This document shows, in pieces, positions 8,089-17,045 of a stretch of DNA of 64,000 bases; the stretch's first letter is position 1; the number at the start of each line of letters is the position of its first letter. Below the pieces are notes generated by a model that worked only from the letters and a program-made list of their open reading frames with translations, was not told the origin of the DNA and did not search any database. The DNA lies in contig NZ_JAAKZY010000001.1 of assembly GCF_011045015.1 (NCBI RefSeq), positions 62,001-126,000 of the forward strand. The letters run 5' to 3'. The position numbers and the translations under genes were made by a program. The DNA is from Streptomyces scabichelini (GTDB lineage Bacteria > Actinomycetota > Actinomycetes > Streptomycetales > Streptomycetaceae).

Positions 8089-9327
8089 GTGAGCACCACC
8101 GCGCACCCCTACGCTGACTTTGTGCCGCAAATAAACAAAACCCGATCGCACAGTGTCGTGCCGGGCAACGGCAACGACCTCACCCGACTCCGCCTCACCC
8201 TCACCATCTTCTTCGCCCTCGACGGCTTCCTCTTCGCCGGCTGGGTCGTCCGCATCCCTGCCATCAAGGAACAGACCGGCGCCTCGGCAAGCGCCCTCGG
8301 ACTCGCCCTGCTCGGCGTCTCCGCCGGAGCCGTCGTCACCATGACCCTCACCGGACGCCTCTGCCGCCGCTACGGCAACCACCGGGTCACCGTCGTCTGC
8401 GGCGTCCTCCTCTCCCTCAGCGTCGCCCTGCCCCCGCTCACCCACTCCGCACCGGCGCTCGGCGCCGTCCTCCTTCTGTTCGGCAGCGCATACGGCGGGA
8501 TAAACGTCGCCTTCAACAGCGCCGCCGTCGACCTGGTCGCGGCGCTGCGGCGGCCGATCATGCCCAGTTTCCACGCGGCCTTCAGCCTGGGCGGCATGGC
8601 CGGCGCGGGGATCGGCGGACTGGTCGCGGGATCCCTGTCCCCCACCCGCCATCTGCTGGGCCTCAGTCTGATCGGCCTGGCTGTGACCGCCGTCGCCGGA
8701 CGCGCCCTGCTGCGATACGAGCCCCCGGTGCCGCCGGATCGTACGCGGCAAGAGGAGCACAAGCCGCGCCGTCTCGACGCCCGCACCCGCGGTCTTGTGA
8801 CCGTCTTCGGACTGATCGCCCTCTGCACGGCGTACGGGGAGGGGGCCCTGGCCGACTGGGGCGCACTGCACCTGGAGCAGGACTTGAAGGCTCACCCCGG
8901 CATAGCCGCGGCAGGCTATTCGTGCTTCGCGCTCGCCATGACGATCGGCCGGCTCAGCGGGACGGCACTCCTGGAACGGCTCGGGCGCACCCGGACGGTG
9001 GTGGTCGGCGGCGCCACGGCTGCCGTCGGCATGCTGCTCGGCTCGCTCGCCCCTTCGGTGTGGGCGGCCCTGCTCGGCTTCGCGGTCACCGGACTCGGCC
9101 TCGCCAACATCTTCCCGGTCGCCGTCGAACGCGCCGGTGCACTGGCCGGCCCCAGCGGCGTCGCGACCGCGTCCACCCTCGGCTACGGCGGCATGCTCCT
9201 CGGGCCGCCCGCCATCGGGTTCATGGCGGACTGGTTCTCCCTGCCCACCGCCCTCACAAGCGTGGCCGCGCTGGCGGCGGTGGCCGCCGTCATCGGCTTC
9301 GTGACACGTCGCGCGGCCGTGGACTGA
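8089..9327 (+). CDS. MFS transporter
   Basis: The product of up to 412 residues has about 12 hydrophobic segments and the MFS loop-2/3 motif GRLCRRYGNHR in the first half. It looks like an efflux or solute permease of the small-molecule MFS type; the substrate cannot be read from sequence. The start is uncertain: GTG at 8089 lacks a Shine-Dalgarno sequence, and GTGs at 8122 and 8158 would still precede the first membrane helix (LTIFFALDGFLFAGWVV). It stands alone between the divergent GCS2 gene and the conservon. Confidence 0.75.
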   Translation: MSTTAHPYADFVPQINKTRSHSVVPGNGNDLTRLRLTLTIFFALDGFLFAGWVVRIPAIKEQTGASASALGLALLGVSAGAVVTMTLTGRLCRRYGNHRVTVVCGVLLSLSVALPPLTHSAPALGAVLLLFGSAYGGINVAFNSAAVDLVAALRRPIMPSFHAAFSLGGMAGAGIGGLVAGSLSPTRHLLGLSLIGLAVTAVAGRALLRYEPPVPPDRTRQEEHKPRRLDARTRGLVTVFGLIALCTAYGEGALADWGALHLEQDLKAHPGIAAAGYSCFALAMTIGRLSGTALLERLGRTRTVVVGGATAAVGMLLGSLAPSVWAALLGFAVTGLGLANIFPVAVERAGALAGPSGVATASTLGYGGMLLGPPAIGFMADWFSLPTALTSVAALAAVAAVIGFVTRRAAVD

Positions 9328-9758
9328 CGGCCCACAAGCCAGGACAAAGCCCCAGCCGACGCCTCCGGGATTGACTCTGCCGCCACCAAAATGGCCGAAG
9401 TTCGATTGCCTTCACATGAAATTCGCCCTGCCGTACAGCGTTGTCCCGCTGGGAATTCCATGCATTTGTCCTGCGCATCGACGCATGCCGAAAACGTCTG
9501 CTCCACCCCTGCCTGCGGGGTGTTCGGCGGAGTTCGAAAGCGGTCCGTCGGCGGTCGGTACGTATCACACGGACGTCCGCGGCGGCTCACAATGCGACGA
9601 CCTGTTCCCGGCGTGTGTGGGCGATGTGGAGGTCCGGCTTCCGCCCGGAACCCGTGGTTAGCATGTTTCGCACATCAAGTACCGCTGCACATAGGTGACT
9701 TGACGTCGCATGCGTGCGCGGCAAGCACACACACCCCACAAGCATCAAGGATCGCGGA
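9328..9758. other. 431-base gene-free leader region before the conservon
   Basis: No supportable gene is seen on either strand. The DNA has several A+T-richer patches (9385-9490 and 9660-9720) unlike the flanking genes, which suggests promoters for cvnA. A weak hairpin (CACCC...GGGTG) sits near 9507-9523. No clear palindromic operator was found. Confidence 0.55.
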
Positions 9759-11519
9759 ATGGCACATCCCGACGCGTCCCGCCCGCGTCAGAGGTCGGCA
9801 TGGCGGCTTCTGCCGATCGCCAGTCTGGTGGTGACCGCGGCCGTCGGCACGCCTCTCGCGTTCGCCGCACCGGATGCCGCACGCGGCTGGGTCGCGGGCA
9901 CCGTCGTGGGGGCAGGCGGCTGCCTCGTCCTGCTCGCCTCGGCGGCCACGCGACTGCACCGCAGGCTCACCGCTCAGGCGGACAGGTCCCTGGCGGAGTC
10001 GGCGCAGCGCCGCTCGGAGGCCGCGTATCTGGCCGGCACGGTGGTGCCGGAGCTGACCGCGGCGTTGAAGGACCCGGCGAAGGATGCCACGCCCGCAGCG
10101 ACGGGACACATGCGAGCGTCGACGGGACCGGTCGGCGCATGGCGTCCGACGGAGCCTCAACTCGCGGCCGTGCAGCGCGCCGTGGAGGAGGCCCTCGGCG
10201 CGGCGCAGCAGCGTGCGGCCACGGCGGACAGCGAGCGCGAGCAGGCGATGCAAGCCCTCGCGAGCATCACCGACGATCTGGTGAAGGCGAGGTCGGAGAC
10301 CCTGCCCACGGCGGTGCGGAGACTGGGCGAGGGGGCCTCGCTGGACACGGTCCGCGCCGAGTTGCGGCTGTCCGAGTACTCCCACCCGGTCGTGCGCGAC
10401 CTGGTGGAGACCGGCCTACGCGAACTCGCGGTCAGCGAGCGGCGTTCCGCGGCTGCCCAGGCCGCCAGCGCGAAGGCCCTGAGCCGGGTGCAGGCCCAGG
10501 CCGTCAGCATCCTGGCGGATCTGCGCGAGATGCAGGACCGGCACGGCGAGGCGGTCCTCGGCGACCTGCTCACCCTGGACCACAGCACCTCCCAACTCGG
10601 CCTGCTCACCGACCGGCTGGCACTGCTCATGGGCGGGCGGGCGAGCCGCTCCTGGAACAAGCCGATCCCGATGGAGAGCATCCTGCGCGGCGCCGTGGGA
10701 CGGATCGCCGCCTATCGCAGGGTCAGCCTCAACTGCTCCAGCAACACGGCGGTCGCCGGGTTCGCGGCCGAGGGCGTGATGCACCTCCTCGCCGAGCTGA
10801 TGGACAACGCGACCAGCTTCTCCGCGCCGATCGACCAGGTCCACGTCTACGTGGAGGAGCGCTCCGCCGGCATCGTCGTCACCATCGAGGACAGCGGGCT
10901 GAAGATGGCCGACGCCGCCCTGCGGCGCGCCGAAGAGGCGGTCTCGGGCGCGACGAGCGACCTCGCCTCCCTCCAGGGGACCCGGCTGGGGCTCGCGGTC
11001 GTCGGACGGCTCGCCGTCAAGTACGGCATCTCCGTCAGTTACCGCCCCTCCTCCCGGGGCGGCACCGGCGTCGTCGTACACCTGCCGGCCCAACTGCTGG
11101 CCCAGCAGCGCACGGCACTTCCGGAGAACCCGCGGCACGATCCCTCCGCCCGGCCGCGCGAGCGTGCGATGGCCGCCGCCGAGCACACCGGGTCGCAGGC
11201 GGCCGGCCCGGCCCCTGTCCCGGCGCCCGAGCCGAAGGCCTCGACCGGCGGCAGCGACAACGGGTCGGTGACCCCCAACGGTCTGCCCGTACGTCCGCCC
11301 GGCCGCACGATGGCGGCCGCCGACCGCGTCCGCACACCGGCGGAACGTCCCGCGGACGACCGGCCCGCCACCCGTGACGCGGGGAAGAGTTTCGGTGCCT
11401 TCCACCGCGCACGCCGGGCCGCGGCGACAGGCGAGCAGGCCCCGTCCGCCGAACCGGCCCCGTCCCTTCCCGAATCGGCCCCGTCCGCCGAACCGGCCGA
11501 TCCGCACGACGCCGACTGA
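9759..11519 (+). CDS. cvnA: conservon sensor-like ATPase CvnA
   Basis: This 586-residue protein has two N-terminal membrane segments (about residues 14-35 and 43-62), a long helical region (about 65-330), and a HATPase_c domain (about 335-460) with N-box ELMDNATSFSAP, G1-type IEDSGLKM and G2-type GTRLGLAVVGRL. It has no clear phospho-acceptor H-box. The C-terminus is Pro/Ala-rich and probably disordered. It is the usual first gene of a conservon, a membrane complex likened to a bacterial G-protein-coupled system that tunes development or secondary metabolism. AAGGA precedes the ATG at 9759. Confidence 0.9.
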   Translation: MAHPDASRPRQRSAWRLLPIASLVVTAAVGTPLAFAAPDAARGWVAGTVVGAGGCLVLLASAATRLHRRLTAQADRSLAESAQRRSEAAYLAGTVVPELTAALKDPAKDATPAATGHMRASTGPVGAWRPTEPQLAAVQRAVEEALGAAQQRAATADSEREQAMQALASITDDLVKARSETLPTAVRRLGEGASLDTVRAELRLSEYSHPVVRDLVETGLRELAVSERRSAAAQAASAKALSRVQAQAVSILADLREMQDRHGEAVLGDLLTLDHSTSQLGLLTDRLALLMGGRASRSWNKPIPMESILRGAVGRIAAYRRVSLNCSSNTAVAGFAAEGVMHLLAELMDNATSFSAPIDQVHVYVEERSAGIVVTIEDSGLKMADAALRRAEEAVSGATSDLASLQGTRLGLAVVGRLAVKYGISVSYRPSSRGGTGVVVHLPAQLLAQQRTALPENPRHDPSARPRERAMAAAEHTGSQAAGPAPVPAPEPKASTGGSDNGSVTPNGLPVRPPGRTMAAADRVRTPAERPADDRPATRDAGKSFGAFHRARRAAATGEQAPSAEPAPSLPESAPSAEPADPHDAD

Positions 11520-11637
11520 GCCCGGCCCTTCTTCTCGCGGGACGCCTCGACCGGGCGCCCCGACCCGCCACAGACCGGAGATTGGAGGAAAGGGCCGGTG
11601 GCCGGGCCTCCGCGGATCACCAGCTCTTCACCCACCC

Positions 11638-12048
11638 ATGCAGACCACTGACAACACACTGACCTGGCTCCTGGAAGGCCTTCTCGAGCGCGCCCCGGGC
11701 ACCCGGCACGCCCTCGTGCTCTCCCGTGACGGGTTGAAGCTGTGCTGGACCGAGCGGTTGGGCATCGACCAGGCCGACCAGCTCTCGGCCATCGCCTCCG
11801 GGATGCAGGCGCTGGCGCAGGGCGCGTCGGTCGAGTTCGGCGACGGCAGCGGCGGCGTACGCCACTCGATGACGGAGTTCTACGGCGGCCTGCTGTTCAT
11901 CGTCGAGGCCGGTGAGGGCGCGCACCTGGCGGTCGTCGCGGATGACGGCGCCGACCCGGGCGTGGTGGGGCACCACATGACCGACCTGGTGGAGAGGATC
12001 GGCGAGCACCTGCGTGCCGAGGCCCGCGCCCCGATAGAGGAGAGCTGA
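11638..12048 (+). CDS. cvnB: conservon roadblock/LC7 protein CvnB
   Basis: This 136-residue protein is a single roadblock/LC7 domain: LTWLLEGLLERAPGTRHALVLSRDGL, then a central ADQLSAIASGMQALAQGA helix and a C-terminal strand pair. In conservons this protein is thought to help regulate the CvnD GTPase and to bind CvnA. The ATG at 11638 is the only reasonable in-frame start before the domain. It has no good Shine-Dalgarno nearby (GGAGGAAAGG is about 45 bases upstream). It lies 118 bases after cvnA and 4 bases before cvnC. Confidence 0.9.
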   Translation: MQTTDNTLTWLLEGLLERAPGTRHALVLSRDGLKLCWTERLGIDQADQLSAIASGMQALAQGASVEFGDGSGGVRHSMTEFYGGLLFIVEAGEGAHLAVVADDGADPGVVGHHMTDLVERIGEHLRAEARAPIEES

Positions 12049-12052
12049 TCCC

Positions 12053-12409
12053 ATGAGCCGACGTCCGGTCGACACCGGGGACCCGGACCGGCTGTACACC
12101 ATCACCGGGGGCCGCAGCGAGGCCCCCGACGATCTCGACCTCGTCTCACTGATCGTCAGCGAATGCGAACCCGCGCGCGGCATGCAGTCCGAGCACGTCC
12201 GGATCCTGGAGCTGTGCCGTCGCCCGACCGCCGTGGTCGAGATCGCCGCCGAGCTGCGGCTGCCGGTGACGGTGGTCCGGATCCTCGTGGGCGACCTGCT
12301 GGCGATGGCGAAGGTCACCGCACGCCATCCGCGGGCCGCCGCGGCCGTGGCCGCTCTGCCCGAATCCGCTCTCCTGCTGGAGGTTCTCGATGGACTCCGT
12401 AAGCTTTGA
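12053..12409 (+). CDS. cvnC: conservon DUF742 protein CvnC
   Basis: The 118-residue product is a DUF742 domain with the typical RLYTITGGR opening and a winged-helix-like core (LELCRRPTAVVEIAAELRLPVTVVRILVGDL). The C-terminus ends LLEVLDGLRKL, the standard ending for this family. The role is unknown but it is always found with CvnA, B and D. GGAG precedes the ATG. Its last 20 bases overlap the cvnD start, so the two are likely translationally coupled. Confidence 0.92.
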   Translation: MSRRPVDTGDPDRLYTITGGRSEAPDDLDLVSLIVSECEPARGMQSEHVRILELCRRPTAVVEIAAELRLPVTVVRILVGDLLAMAKVTARHPRAAAAVAALPESALLLEVLDGLRKL

Positions 12410-13070
12410 GGACTCCGTAAGCTCTGATTCCTCCGGCCGTACGCACCTTGAGTCGTCCGCCCGTACTAGTGCTGAGCCCTCCGCCCGTACGCCGCTGAGC
12501 GCCGCGGCCGAGACCGGGCTCAAGATCGTCGTGGTGGGCGGCTTCGGCGTCGGCAAGACCACTCTGGTCCGCTCGGTCAGCGAGATCCGGCCGTTGAACA
12601 CCGAAGAGGTCATGACCCAGGCCGGCGTCGGCATCGACCGGACGGCGGGCCTGGCCGACAAGTCCACGACGACCGTCGCCTTCGACTTCGGCCGGATCAG
12701 CCTGACCGAGCGCACGGTCCTGTACTTGTTCGGCGCCCCGGGCCAGGAGCGGTTCTGGTTCCTGTGGGACAGGCTCTTCGCGGGCACCCTGGGCGCCGTC
12801 GTCCTGGTGGACACCCGGCGGATGAGCGACTGCTGGTACGCGATCGACCGCCTCGAGCACCACAAGACGCCCTTCGTCGTCGCGGTCAACCGGTTCGAGG
12901 GCGACACCGGCGCCTTCTCCCTGAGCGAGATACGCCAGGCACTCGCACTGTCCGAGCACATACCGCTGATCGACTGCGACGCACGGGTCCGCTCGTCCGG
13001 CAAGAACGTCCTGATCACTCTTGTCGACCACCTCTACGAACTGGCCATGGCCCGGGAGATGACCCCATGA
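12390..13070 (+). CDS. cvnD: conservon GTPase CvnD
   Basis: This 226-residue small GTPase-like ATP/GTP-binding protein has a P-loop GGFGVGKTT at residues 50-58, a switch II-like FGAPGQERF, and VNRF in place of the usual NKxD guanine-specificity motif. Conservon D proteins hydrolyse GTP and may act like a heterotrimeric-type switch with CvnA. Residues 1-40 form an unusual Ser/Arg/Thr-rich extension built of repeats (see 12393-12490). The stop codon overlaps the P450 start as ATGA, so the P450 belongs to the same operon. Confidence 0.92.
   Translation: MDSVSFEDSVSSDSSGRTHLESSARTSAEPSARTPLSAAAETGLKIVVVGGFGVGKTTLVRSVSEIRPLNTEEVMTQAGVGIDRTAGLADKSTTTVAFDFGRISLTERTVLYLFGAPGQERFWFLWDRLFAGTLGAVVLVDTRRMSDCWYAIDRLEHHKTPFVVAVNRFEGDTGAFSLSEIRQALALSEHIPLIDCDARVRSSGKNVLITLVDHLYELAMAREMTP
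12393..12490 (+). repeat. short direct repeats encoding the CvnD N-terminal extension
   Basis: GACTCCGTAAGCT occurs at 12393-12405 and 12411-12423 (18-bp period). TCCGsCCGTAC then occurs at about 12432, 12456 and 12480 (24-bp period). Both periods are multiples of three, so the repeats encode repeated S-V-S and S-x-R-T units in frame and vary the length of the GTPase N-terminus. Confidence 0.8.
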
Positions 13071-14347
13071 ACGACGACGCGACCGGCTCCGACCCGCGCC
13101 CCGCCGACCCGAAGCAGACCTCGGGCTGCCCGGTACACGCCGACGCGGTACCGCTGAGCGGCCTGGAGTACCAGCAGACTCCCGCCGCTCTGTACCAGGA
13201 ACTGCGGCGCTCCCACGGCCCCGTGGCGCCCGTGCTGCTGGACGGAGACGTGCCCGCCTGGCTGGTCCTCGGCTATCCGGAGGTCTCCTTCGTCACCTCC
13301 CACGACGACCTCTTCGCCCGCGACTCCCGGCGCTGGAACCAGTGGGAGAACATTCCCGCGGACTGGCCGCTGCTGCCCTTCGTCGGCTACCAGCCGTCGG
13401 TGCTGTTCACCGAGGGCGCCGAGCACCAGCGTCGGGCCGGCGTCATCACGGAGGCCCTGGAGGGCGTCGACCAGTTCGAGCTCGGCGTCAACTGCGGGCG
13501 GATCGCGAACCAGCTCATCGATGCCTTCGCGGGCAGCGGCGAGGCCGAGTTGATGAGCGCGTACGCACATCCCCTGGCGATGCGGGCCGCGGTGGAGATG
13601 TGCGGCATGTCGGCCCACAGCACGGACACCGACGACCTCGTCAGGGACCTGCGCATCTCCCTGGACACGGGCGAGGGCGAGGATCCGGTCGCCGCCTACG
13701 TCCGCGTACAGGAACGCATTCAGCAACTGGTGAAGGACAAGCGAGCGGAGCCCGGCGCGGACGTGGTCTCCCGCATGCTGGCGCACCCCGAAGGCCTGAG
13801 CGACGACGCGATCGTCCAGGACCTGATCTCGGTCGTCGCGGCGGCCCAGCAGCCCACCGCGAACTGGATCTGCAACACGCTGCGACTGCTGCTCACCGAC
13901 GACCGCTTCGCGCTCAACGTCTCCGGCGGCCGGGTCAGCGTCGGCGAGGCCCTCACCGAGGTGCTGTGGCTGGACACACCCACCCAGAACTTCATCGGCC
14001 GCTGGGCGGTGCGCGACACCCTGCTCGGCGGGCGTCGGATCAAGGCGGGCGACTGTCTCGTCCTCGGGCTCGCGGCGGCCAACACCGATCCCCAGATCTG
14101 GCCCGAGGGCCATGTCGGCGCGGAGGGGAACGGCGCCCACCTGTCCTTCTCCAACGGCGAGCACCGTTGCCCCTACCCGGCGCCGCTGCTCGCCGACGTC
14201 ATCGCGCGTACGGCCGTCGAGACGCTGCTGGAGCGGCTGCCCGACGTCGTGCTGTCGGTCGATCCGGAGGAGCTCGTGTGGCGGCCGTCCATCTGGATGC
14301 GGGGGCTGACCTCACTGCCGGTGGAGTTCACGCCCACACTGCGGTGA
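13067..14347 (+). CDS. conservon cytochrome P450 lacking ExxR (CYP157-like)
   Basis: The 426-residue product has a P450 haem loop FSNGEHRCPYPAP with the cysteine ligand at C368. The K-helix position that normally holds ExxR reads EVLW (E298-W301), and the I-helix has AAAQQPT where AGxET is usual. Loss of the K-helix arginine is a published trait of the CYP157 family, which lives in Streptomyces conservons, so family membership is likely. The substrate is unknown, and the protein may be a non-standard haem protein or sensor. It overlaps cvnD by 4 bases (ATGA) and ends the operon. Confidence 0.85.
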   Translation: MNDDATGSDPRPADPKQTSGCPVHADAVPLSGLEYQQTPAALYQELRRSHGPVAPVLLDGDVPAWLVLGYPEVSFVTSHDDLFARDSRRWNQWENIPADWPLLPFVGYQPSVLFTEGAEHQRRAGVITEALEGVDQFELGVNCGRIANQLIDAFAGSGEAELMSAYAHPLAMRAAVEMCGMSAHSTDTDDLVRDLRISLDTGEGEDPVAAYVRVQERIQQLVKDKRAEPGADVVSRMLAHPEGLSDDAIVQDLISVVAAAQQPTANWICNTLRLLLTDDRFALNVSGGRVSVGEALTEVLWLDTPTQNFIGRWAVRDTLLGGRRIKAGDCLVLGLAAANTDPQIWPEGHVGAEGNGAHLSFSNGEHRCPYPAPLLADVIARTAVETLLERLPDVVLSVDPEELVWRPSIWMRGLTSLPVEFTPTLR

Positions 14348-14390
14348 GGCCCGCCCCCGCCTGTACGAGTACGTCGGGGGCGGGAAGGGA

Positions 14391-15617
14391 TCAGGGCGCG
14401 GCCGCGGTGAAGCGCACCGGCAGCGCCTGCGGTCCCCGCGTGAACACGCCCTGCTCCGCTGGCCGAAAACCATCGTCGAGTCGTACGTCGGGCATGGCGT
14501 CCAGGAGTTGGTTGACGCCGATCTCGACCTCGGCGCGGGCCAGCAGGGCGCCCACGCAGAAGTGGCGGCCCAGGGCGAACGCCAGATGGTCGGCCGCGGC
14601 GGAGAAGGCCGTCGTGGTCGTCAGGTCGTCTCGGAAGATGTCGAAGCGGTCGGGCTCCCGGTAACGGGCGGGGTCGCGGTTCGCGGCCCCGATCAGGCAG
14701 GTCACCGTGGCTCCCGGCGGAACGGTGCCGCCGCTCAGGTCGACCTCCACGGCCGTCTGCCGCATGATCATGTGGACCGGCGGGGTGTACCGCAGGGTCT
14801 CCGCGAAGGCCCGGTCGATCAGCCCGCGGTCCTCCCGCACGGCCCGGAGCTGTTCCGGATGCGCAAGGAGGTTGGCGAAGATGCTGGCCAGCGCCTTGTC
14901 CGTGGTCTCGCCGCCCGCCGCGAGCAGCAGGCTGCAGAACGCCTTGATGTCCTCGTCACTCATGCGCACGCCTTCCACTTCGGCGGCGCACAGGGTGGAC
15001 AGCAGGTCGTCACCCAGGTGATCACGGCGGTGCCGGATGATCGGGATCATGTACTCGGCGAACTCGGTGCGGGTGCGCTCACCGGCCGCGGCGACCTCCG
15101 GATCGCCGGAGAGATTGCCGAGGAAGGCGATCACCGACGTGTACCAGCCGTGGAAGCGGTCGTGGTCGGCCTTGTCCAGGCCCAGCATGTCGGCGATGAC
15201 GTTGACGGGAAAGCGCGTCGCGAAGTCCCTGACGAGGTCGGCGATTCCCGTGTGCCGGAAGCCGTCGATGAGGTCCCGGGCGTTGGCCTCGATGACGGGC
15301 AGGAACTTCTCCTGCAGGTCCCGGCCGCGGAAGGCCGGGGCCACCAGGGCCCGCCGCACCGCGTGCTCGCGCCCGCTGAGCGTCAGGATCGTCCTGCCGT
15401 GCACGGGCTCGATCTGCCATACGTAGTTGTCGGTGGTGAACTGTCCGTCGCGGTCCTTGAAGATCCGTTCGACGTCTTCGTAGCGCGACACGATGTAGCT
15501 CTGGGTGGGCTCGTGCCAGATCAGCGGGGCTTTCTCGCGCATGATCCGGTAGGCGGGATAGGGGTCCTCGGCGAATTCGTCCGACAGGATGTCGGGCAGG
15601 TCCGGTGCGGTGGTCAC
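14391..15617 (-). CDS. cytochrome P450
   Basis: The 408-residue product is a canonical soluble bacterial P450: I-helix LLAAGGETTDKA, K-helix ETLR, and haem loop FALGRHFCVGALLARAE. It would need a separate ferredoxin and reductase, neither of which is adjacent. The GTG start at 15617 is preceded by AAGGAG 11 bases away. It converges on the conservon P450, with 43 bases between the stops, so it is not in that operon. Substrate is unknown; the short intergenic distance hints at co-inheritance only. Confidence 0.9.
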   Translation of the reverse strand: MTTAPDLPDILSDEFAEDPYPAYRIMREKAPLIWHEPTQSYIVSRYEDVERIFKDRDGQFTTDNYVWQIEPVHGRTILTLSGREHAVRRALVAPAFRGRDLQEKFLPVIEANARDLIDGFRHTGIADLVRDFATRFPVNVIADMLGLDKADHDRFHGWYTSVIAFLGNLSGDPEVAAAGERTRTEFAEYMIPIIRHRRDHLGDDLLSTLCAAEVEGVRMSDEDIKAFCSLLLAAGGETTDKALASIFANLLAHPEQLRAVREDRGLIDRAFAETLRYTPPVHMIMRQTAVEVDLSGGTVPPGATVTCLIGAANRDPARYREPDRFDIFRDDLTTTTAFSAAADHLAFALGRHFCVGALLARAEVEIGVNQLLDAMPDVRLDDGFRPAEQGVFTRGPQALPVRFTAAAP

Positions 15618-15810
15618 GTGGGGGGACTCCTTGAAGCGTCAACCGGCAGACCGTTCCAGGCTATTGATCATGCGGGGGTGTGGCACAGCCGATTACTGGC
15701 CGAGCCCGCCCACCACTCCGGACACTTGAGCCACACCAGCCGCTGGTGTGACGCGCAGGTTCCCTGACCGCGCTCCCCTCGACCGCACTCCATCCGGCAG
15801 ACTGCCTCGC

Positions 15811-16557
15811 ATGGAGACTGCGCAGCTCATCGGAACCCTGGACGCCGAGGGCCAGTTGCTGGCCGCGGCCGCCGAGAAGGCCGGGACGGACGCCAAGGTG
15901 CCGACCTGCCCCGGCTGGCAGGTGCGGGACCTGGTGCGGCACACGGGCATGGTGCACCGCTGGGCCACGGCGTTCGTCGCCGAGAGGCACACTTCGTTCC
16001 ACCCCGATGGGGGCCTGCCCGATCTGGACGGGGAGGAGTTGCTGGCCTGGTTCCGCGAGGGCCACCGGTGGCTCGTCGACACGCTCGCCAACGCCCCTGC
16101 CGATGTGGAGTGCTGGAGCTTTCTGCCCGCGCCCTCGCCGCTCGCGTTCTGGGCGCGGCGGCAGGCGCACGAGACGACGGTGCACCGGATCGACGCGGAG
16201 TCCGCGCTCGGCGGGAAGCCCAGCACGATCGTCGTCGACTTCGCGGTCGACGGCATCGACGAGCTGCTGCTCGGCTTCCATGCACGCAAGAAGAGCAGGG
16301 TGCGCACGGATGTGCCGCGGGTGCTGAGGGTGCGGGCCGAGAACGCCGAGGGTACTGGCGCGGTGTGGACCGTACGGCTGTCAGCCGAGCCGCCCGCGGG
16401 CGAGCGGGGCGAAACGGCAGAGGGCGACTGCGAGTTGGCGGGTCCGGCCGCCGACGTCTATCTGTCGCTGTGGAACCGGCGGCCGTTCCCGAGCGTGACC
16501 GGAGACTCCTCCGTCGCGACGCTGTGGCGCGAGAAGTCGGCGGTCACCTGGAACTGA
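15811..16557 (+). CDS. maleylpyruvate isomerase family mycothiol-dependent protein
   Basis: The 248-residue product has an N-terminal MDMPI/DinB-type four-helix domain, with the family's CPGWQVRDLVRHTGMVHRW segment at about residues 33-51 and metal-binding histidines such as the one in RHTGMVHRW and QAHETTVHRID. It also has the MDMPI C-terminal domain (about 155-245). Family members use or resemble mycothiol-dependent isomerases and S-transferases. The reaction here is unknown. ATG at 15811 has no Shine-Dalgarno but is preceded by CAGACT at about -13, so a leaderless transcript is possible. Confidence 0.8.
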   Translation: METAQLIGTLDAEGQLLAAAAEKAGTDAKVPTCPGWQVRDLVRHTGMVHRWATAFVAERHTSFHPDGGLPDLDGEELLAWFREGHRWLVDTLANAPADVECWSFLPAPSPLAFWARRQAHETTVHRIDAESALGGKPSTIVVDFAVDGIDELLLGFHARKKSRVRTDVPRVLRVRAENAEGTGAVWTVRLSAEPPAGERGETAEGDCELAGPAADVYLSLWNRRPFPSVTGDSSVATLWREKSAVTWN

Positions 16558-16593
16558 GTCCCGACCGCCCGGCGGGGCCGGGCGGCGAGCCCG

Positions 16594-17001
16594 TCAGTCG
16601 CCCGGACCGTCCGCCAGCATCCGCGCCAGCACCGCGCGCTGCACCGGCAGCACGTCTCCGTGCAGCGCGCGCCCCTTCGGCGTGAGGGAGACGCGCACAC
16701 CCCGCCGGTCCTCCGGGCACATGCAGCGCTCCACGAGGCCGTCCTTCTCGAGCCGGCCGATCAGCCGGGACAGGGCGCTCTGACTGAGGTGGACACACTC
16801 GGCGATCTCCTGGACGCGATACGCACCGCCGCCGTCGGACTCGGCGCACCGGGCCAATACGTCGAGCACCTCGAAGTCGCTGGCGCACAGGCCGTGTTGA
16901 TGCAGTGCGCGGTCGAGCTCGGACAGGGTGCGCGCGTGCACCGCGAGGATGTCGCGCCACTGGTCGACGAGCCCTTGCTCGGCATTCTCCACAGCCGCCA
17001 T
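16594..17001 (-). CDS. MarR family transcriptional regulator
   Basis: The 135-residue product has the MarR winged helix: helices to about residue 60, a recognition helix in HLSQSALSRLIGRLEKDGLVER (about 70-91), and a wing MCPEDRRGVRVSLTPKG. It diverges from an EmrB/QacA-type efflux pump, and a 27-bp near-palindrome sits in the 85-base gap. The usual model is repression of the pump and of itself, relieved by the pump's drug or phenolic substrate; this is inferred from arrangement. ATG at 17001 gives the standard length; upstream in-frame starts would run through the operator. Confidence 0.88.
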   Translation of the reverse strand: MAAVENAEQGLVDQWRDILAVHARTLSELDRALHQHGLCASDFEVLDVLARCAESDGGGAYRVQEIAECVHLSQSALSRLIGRLEKDGLVERCMCPEDRRGVRVSLTPKGRALHGDVLPVQRAVLARMLADGPGD

Positions 17002-17045
17002 GGCCGCACCGTAGCAAAAAACCGAGTTTGTTGCACTGGAATTAA

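Noticed and set aside
9700..9720. TTGACG near 9702 as a -35 element for cvnA
   Set aside because: No credible -10 hexamer at 16-19 bases downstream was found.
14391..15617. Second P450 as part of the conservon
   Set aside because: It is on the opposite strand and converges on the conservon end, so it cannot be in the same transcript. It is reported as a separate gene.
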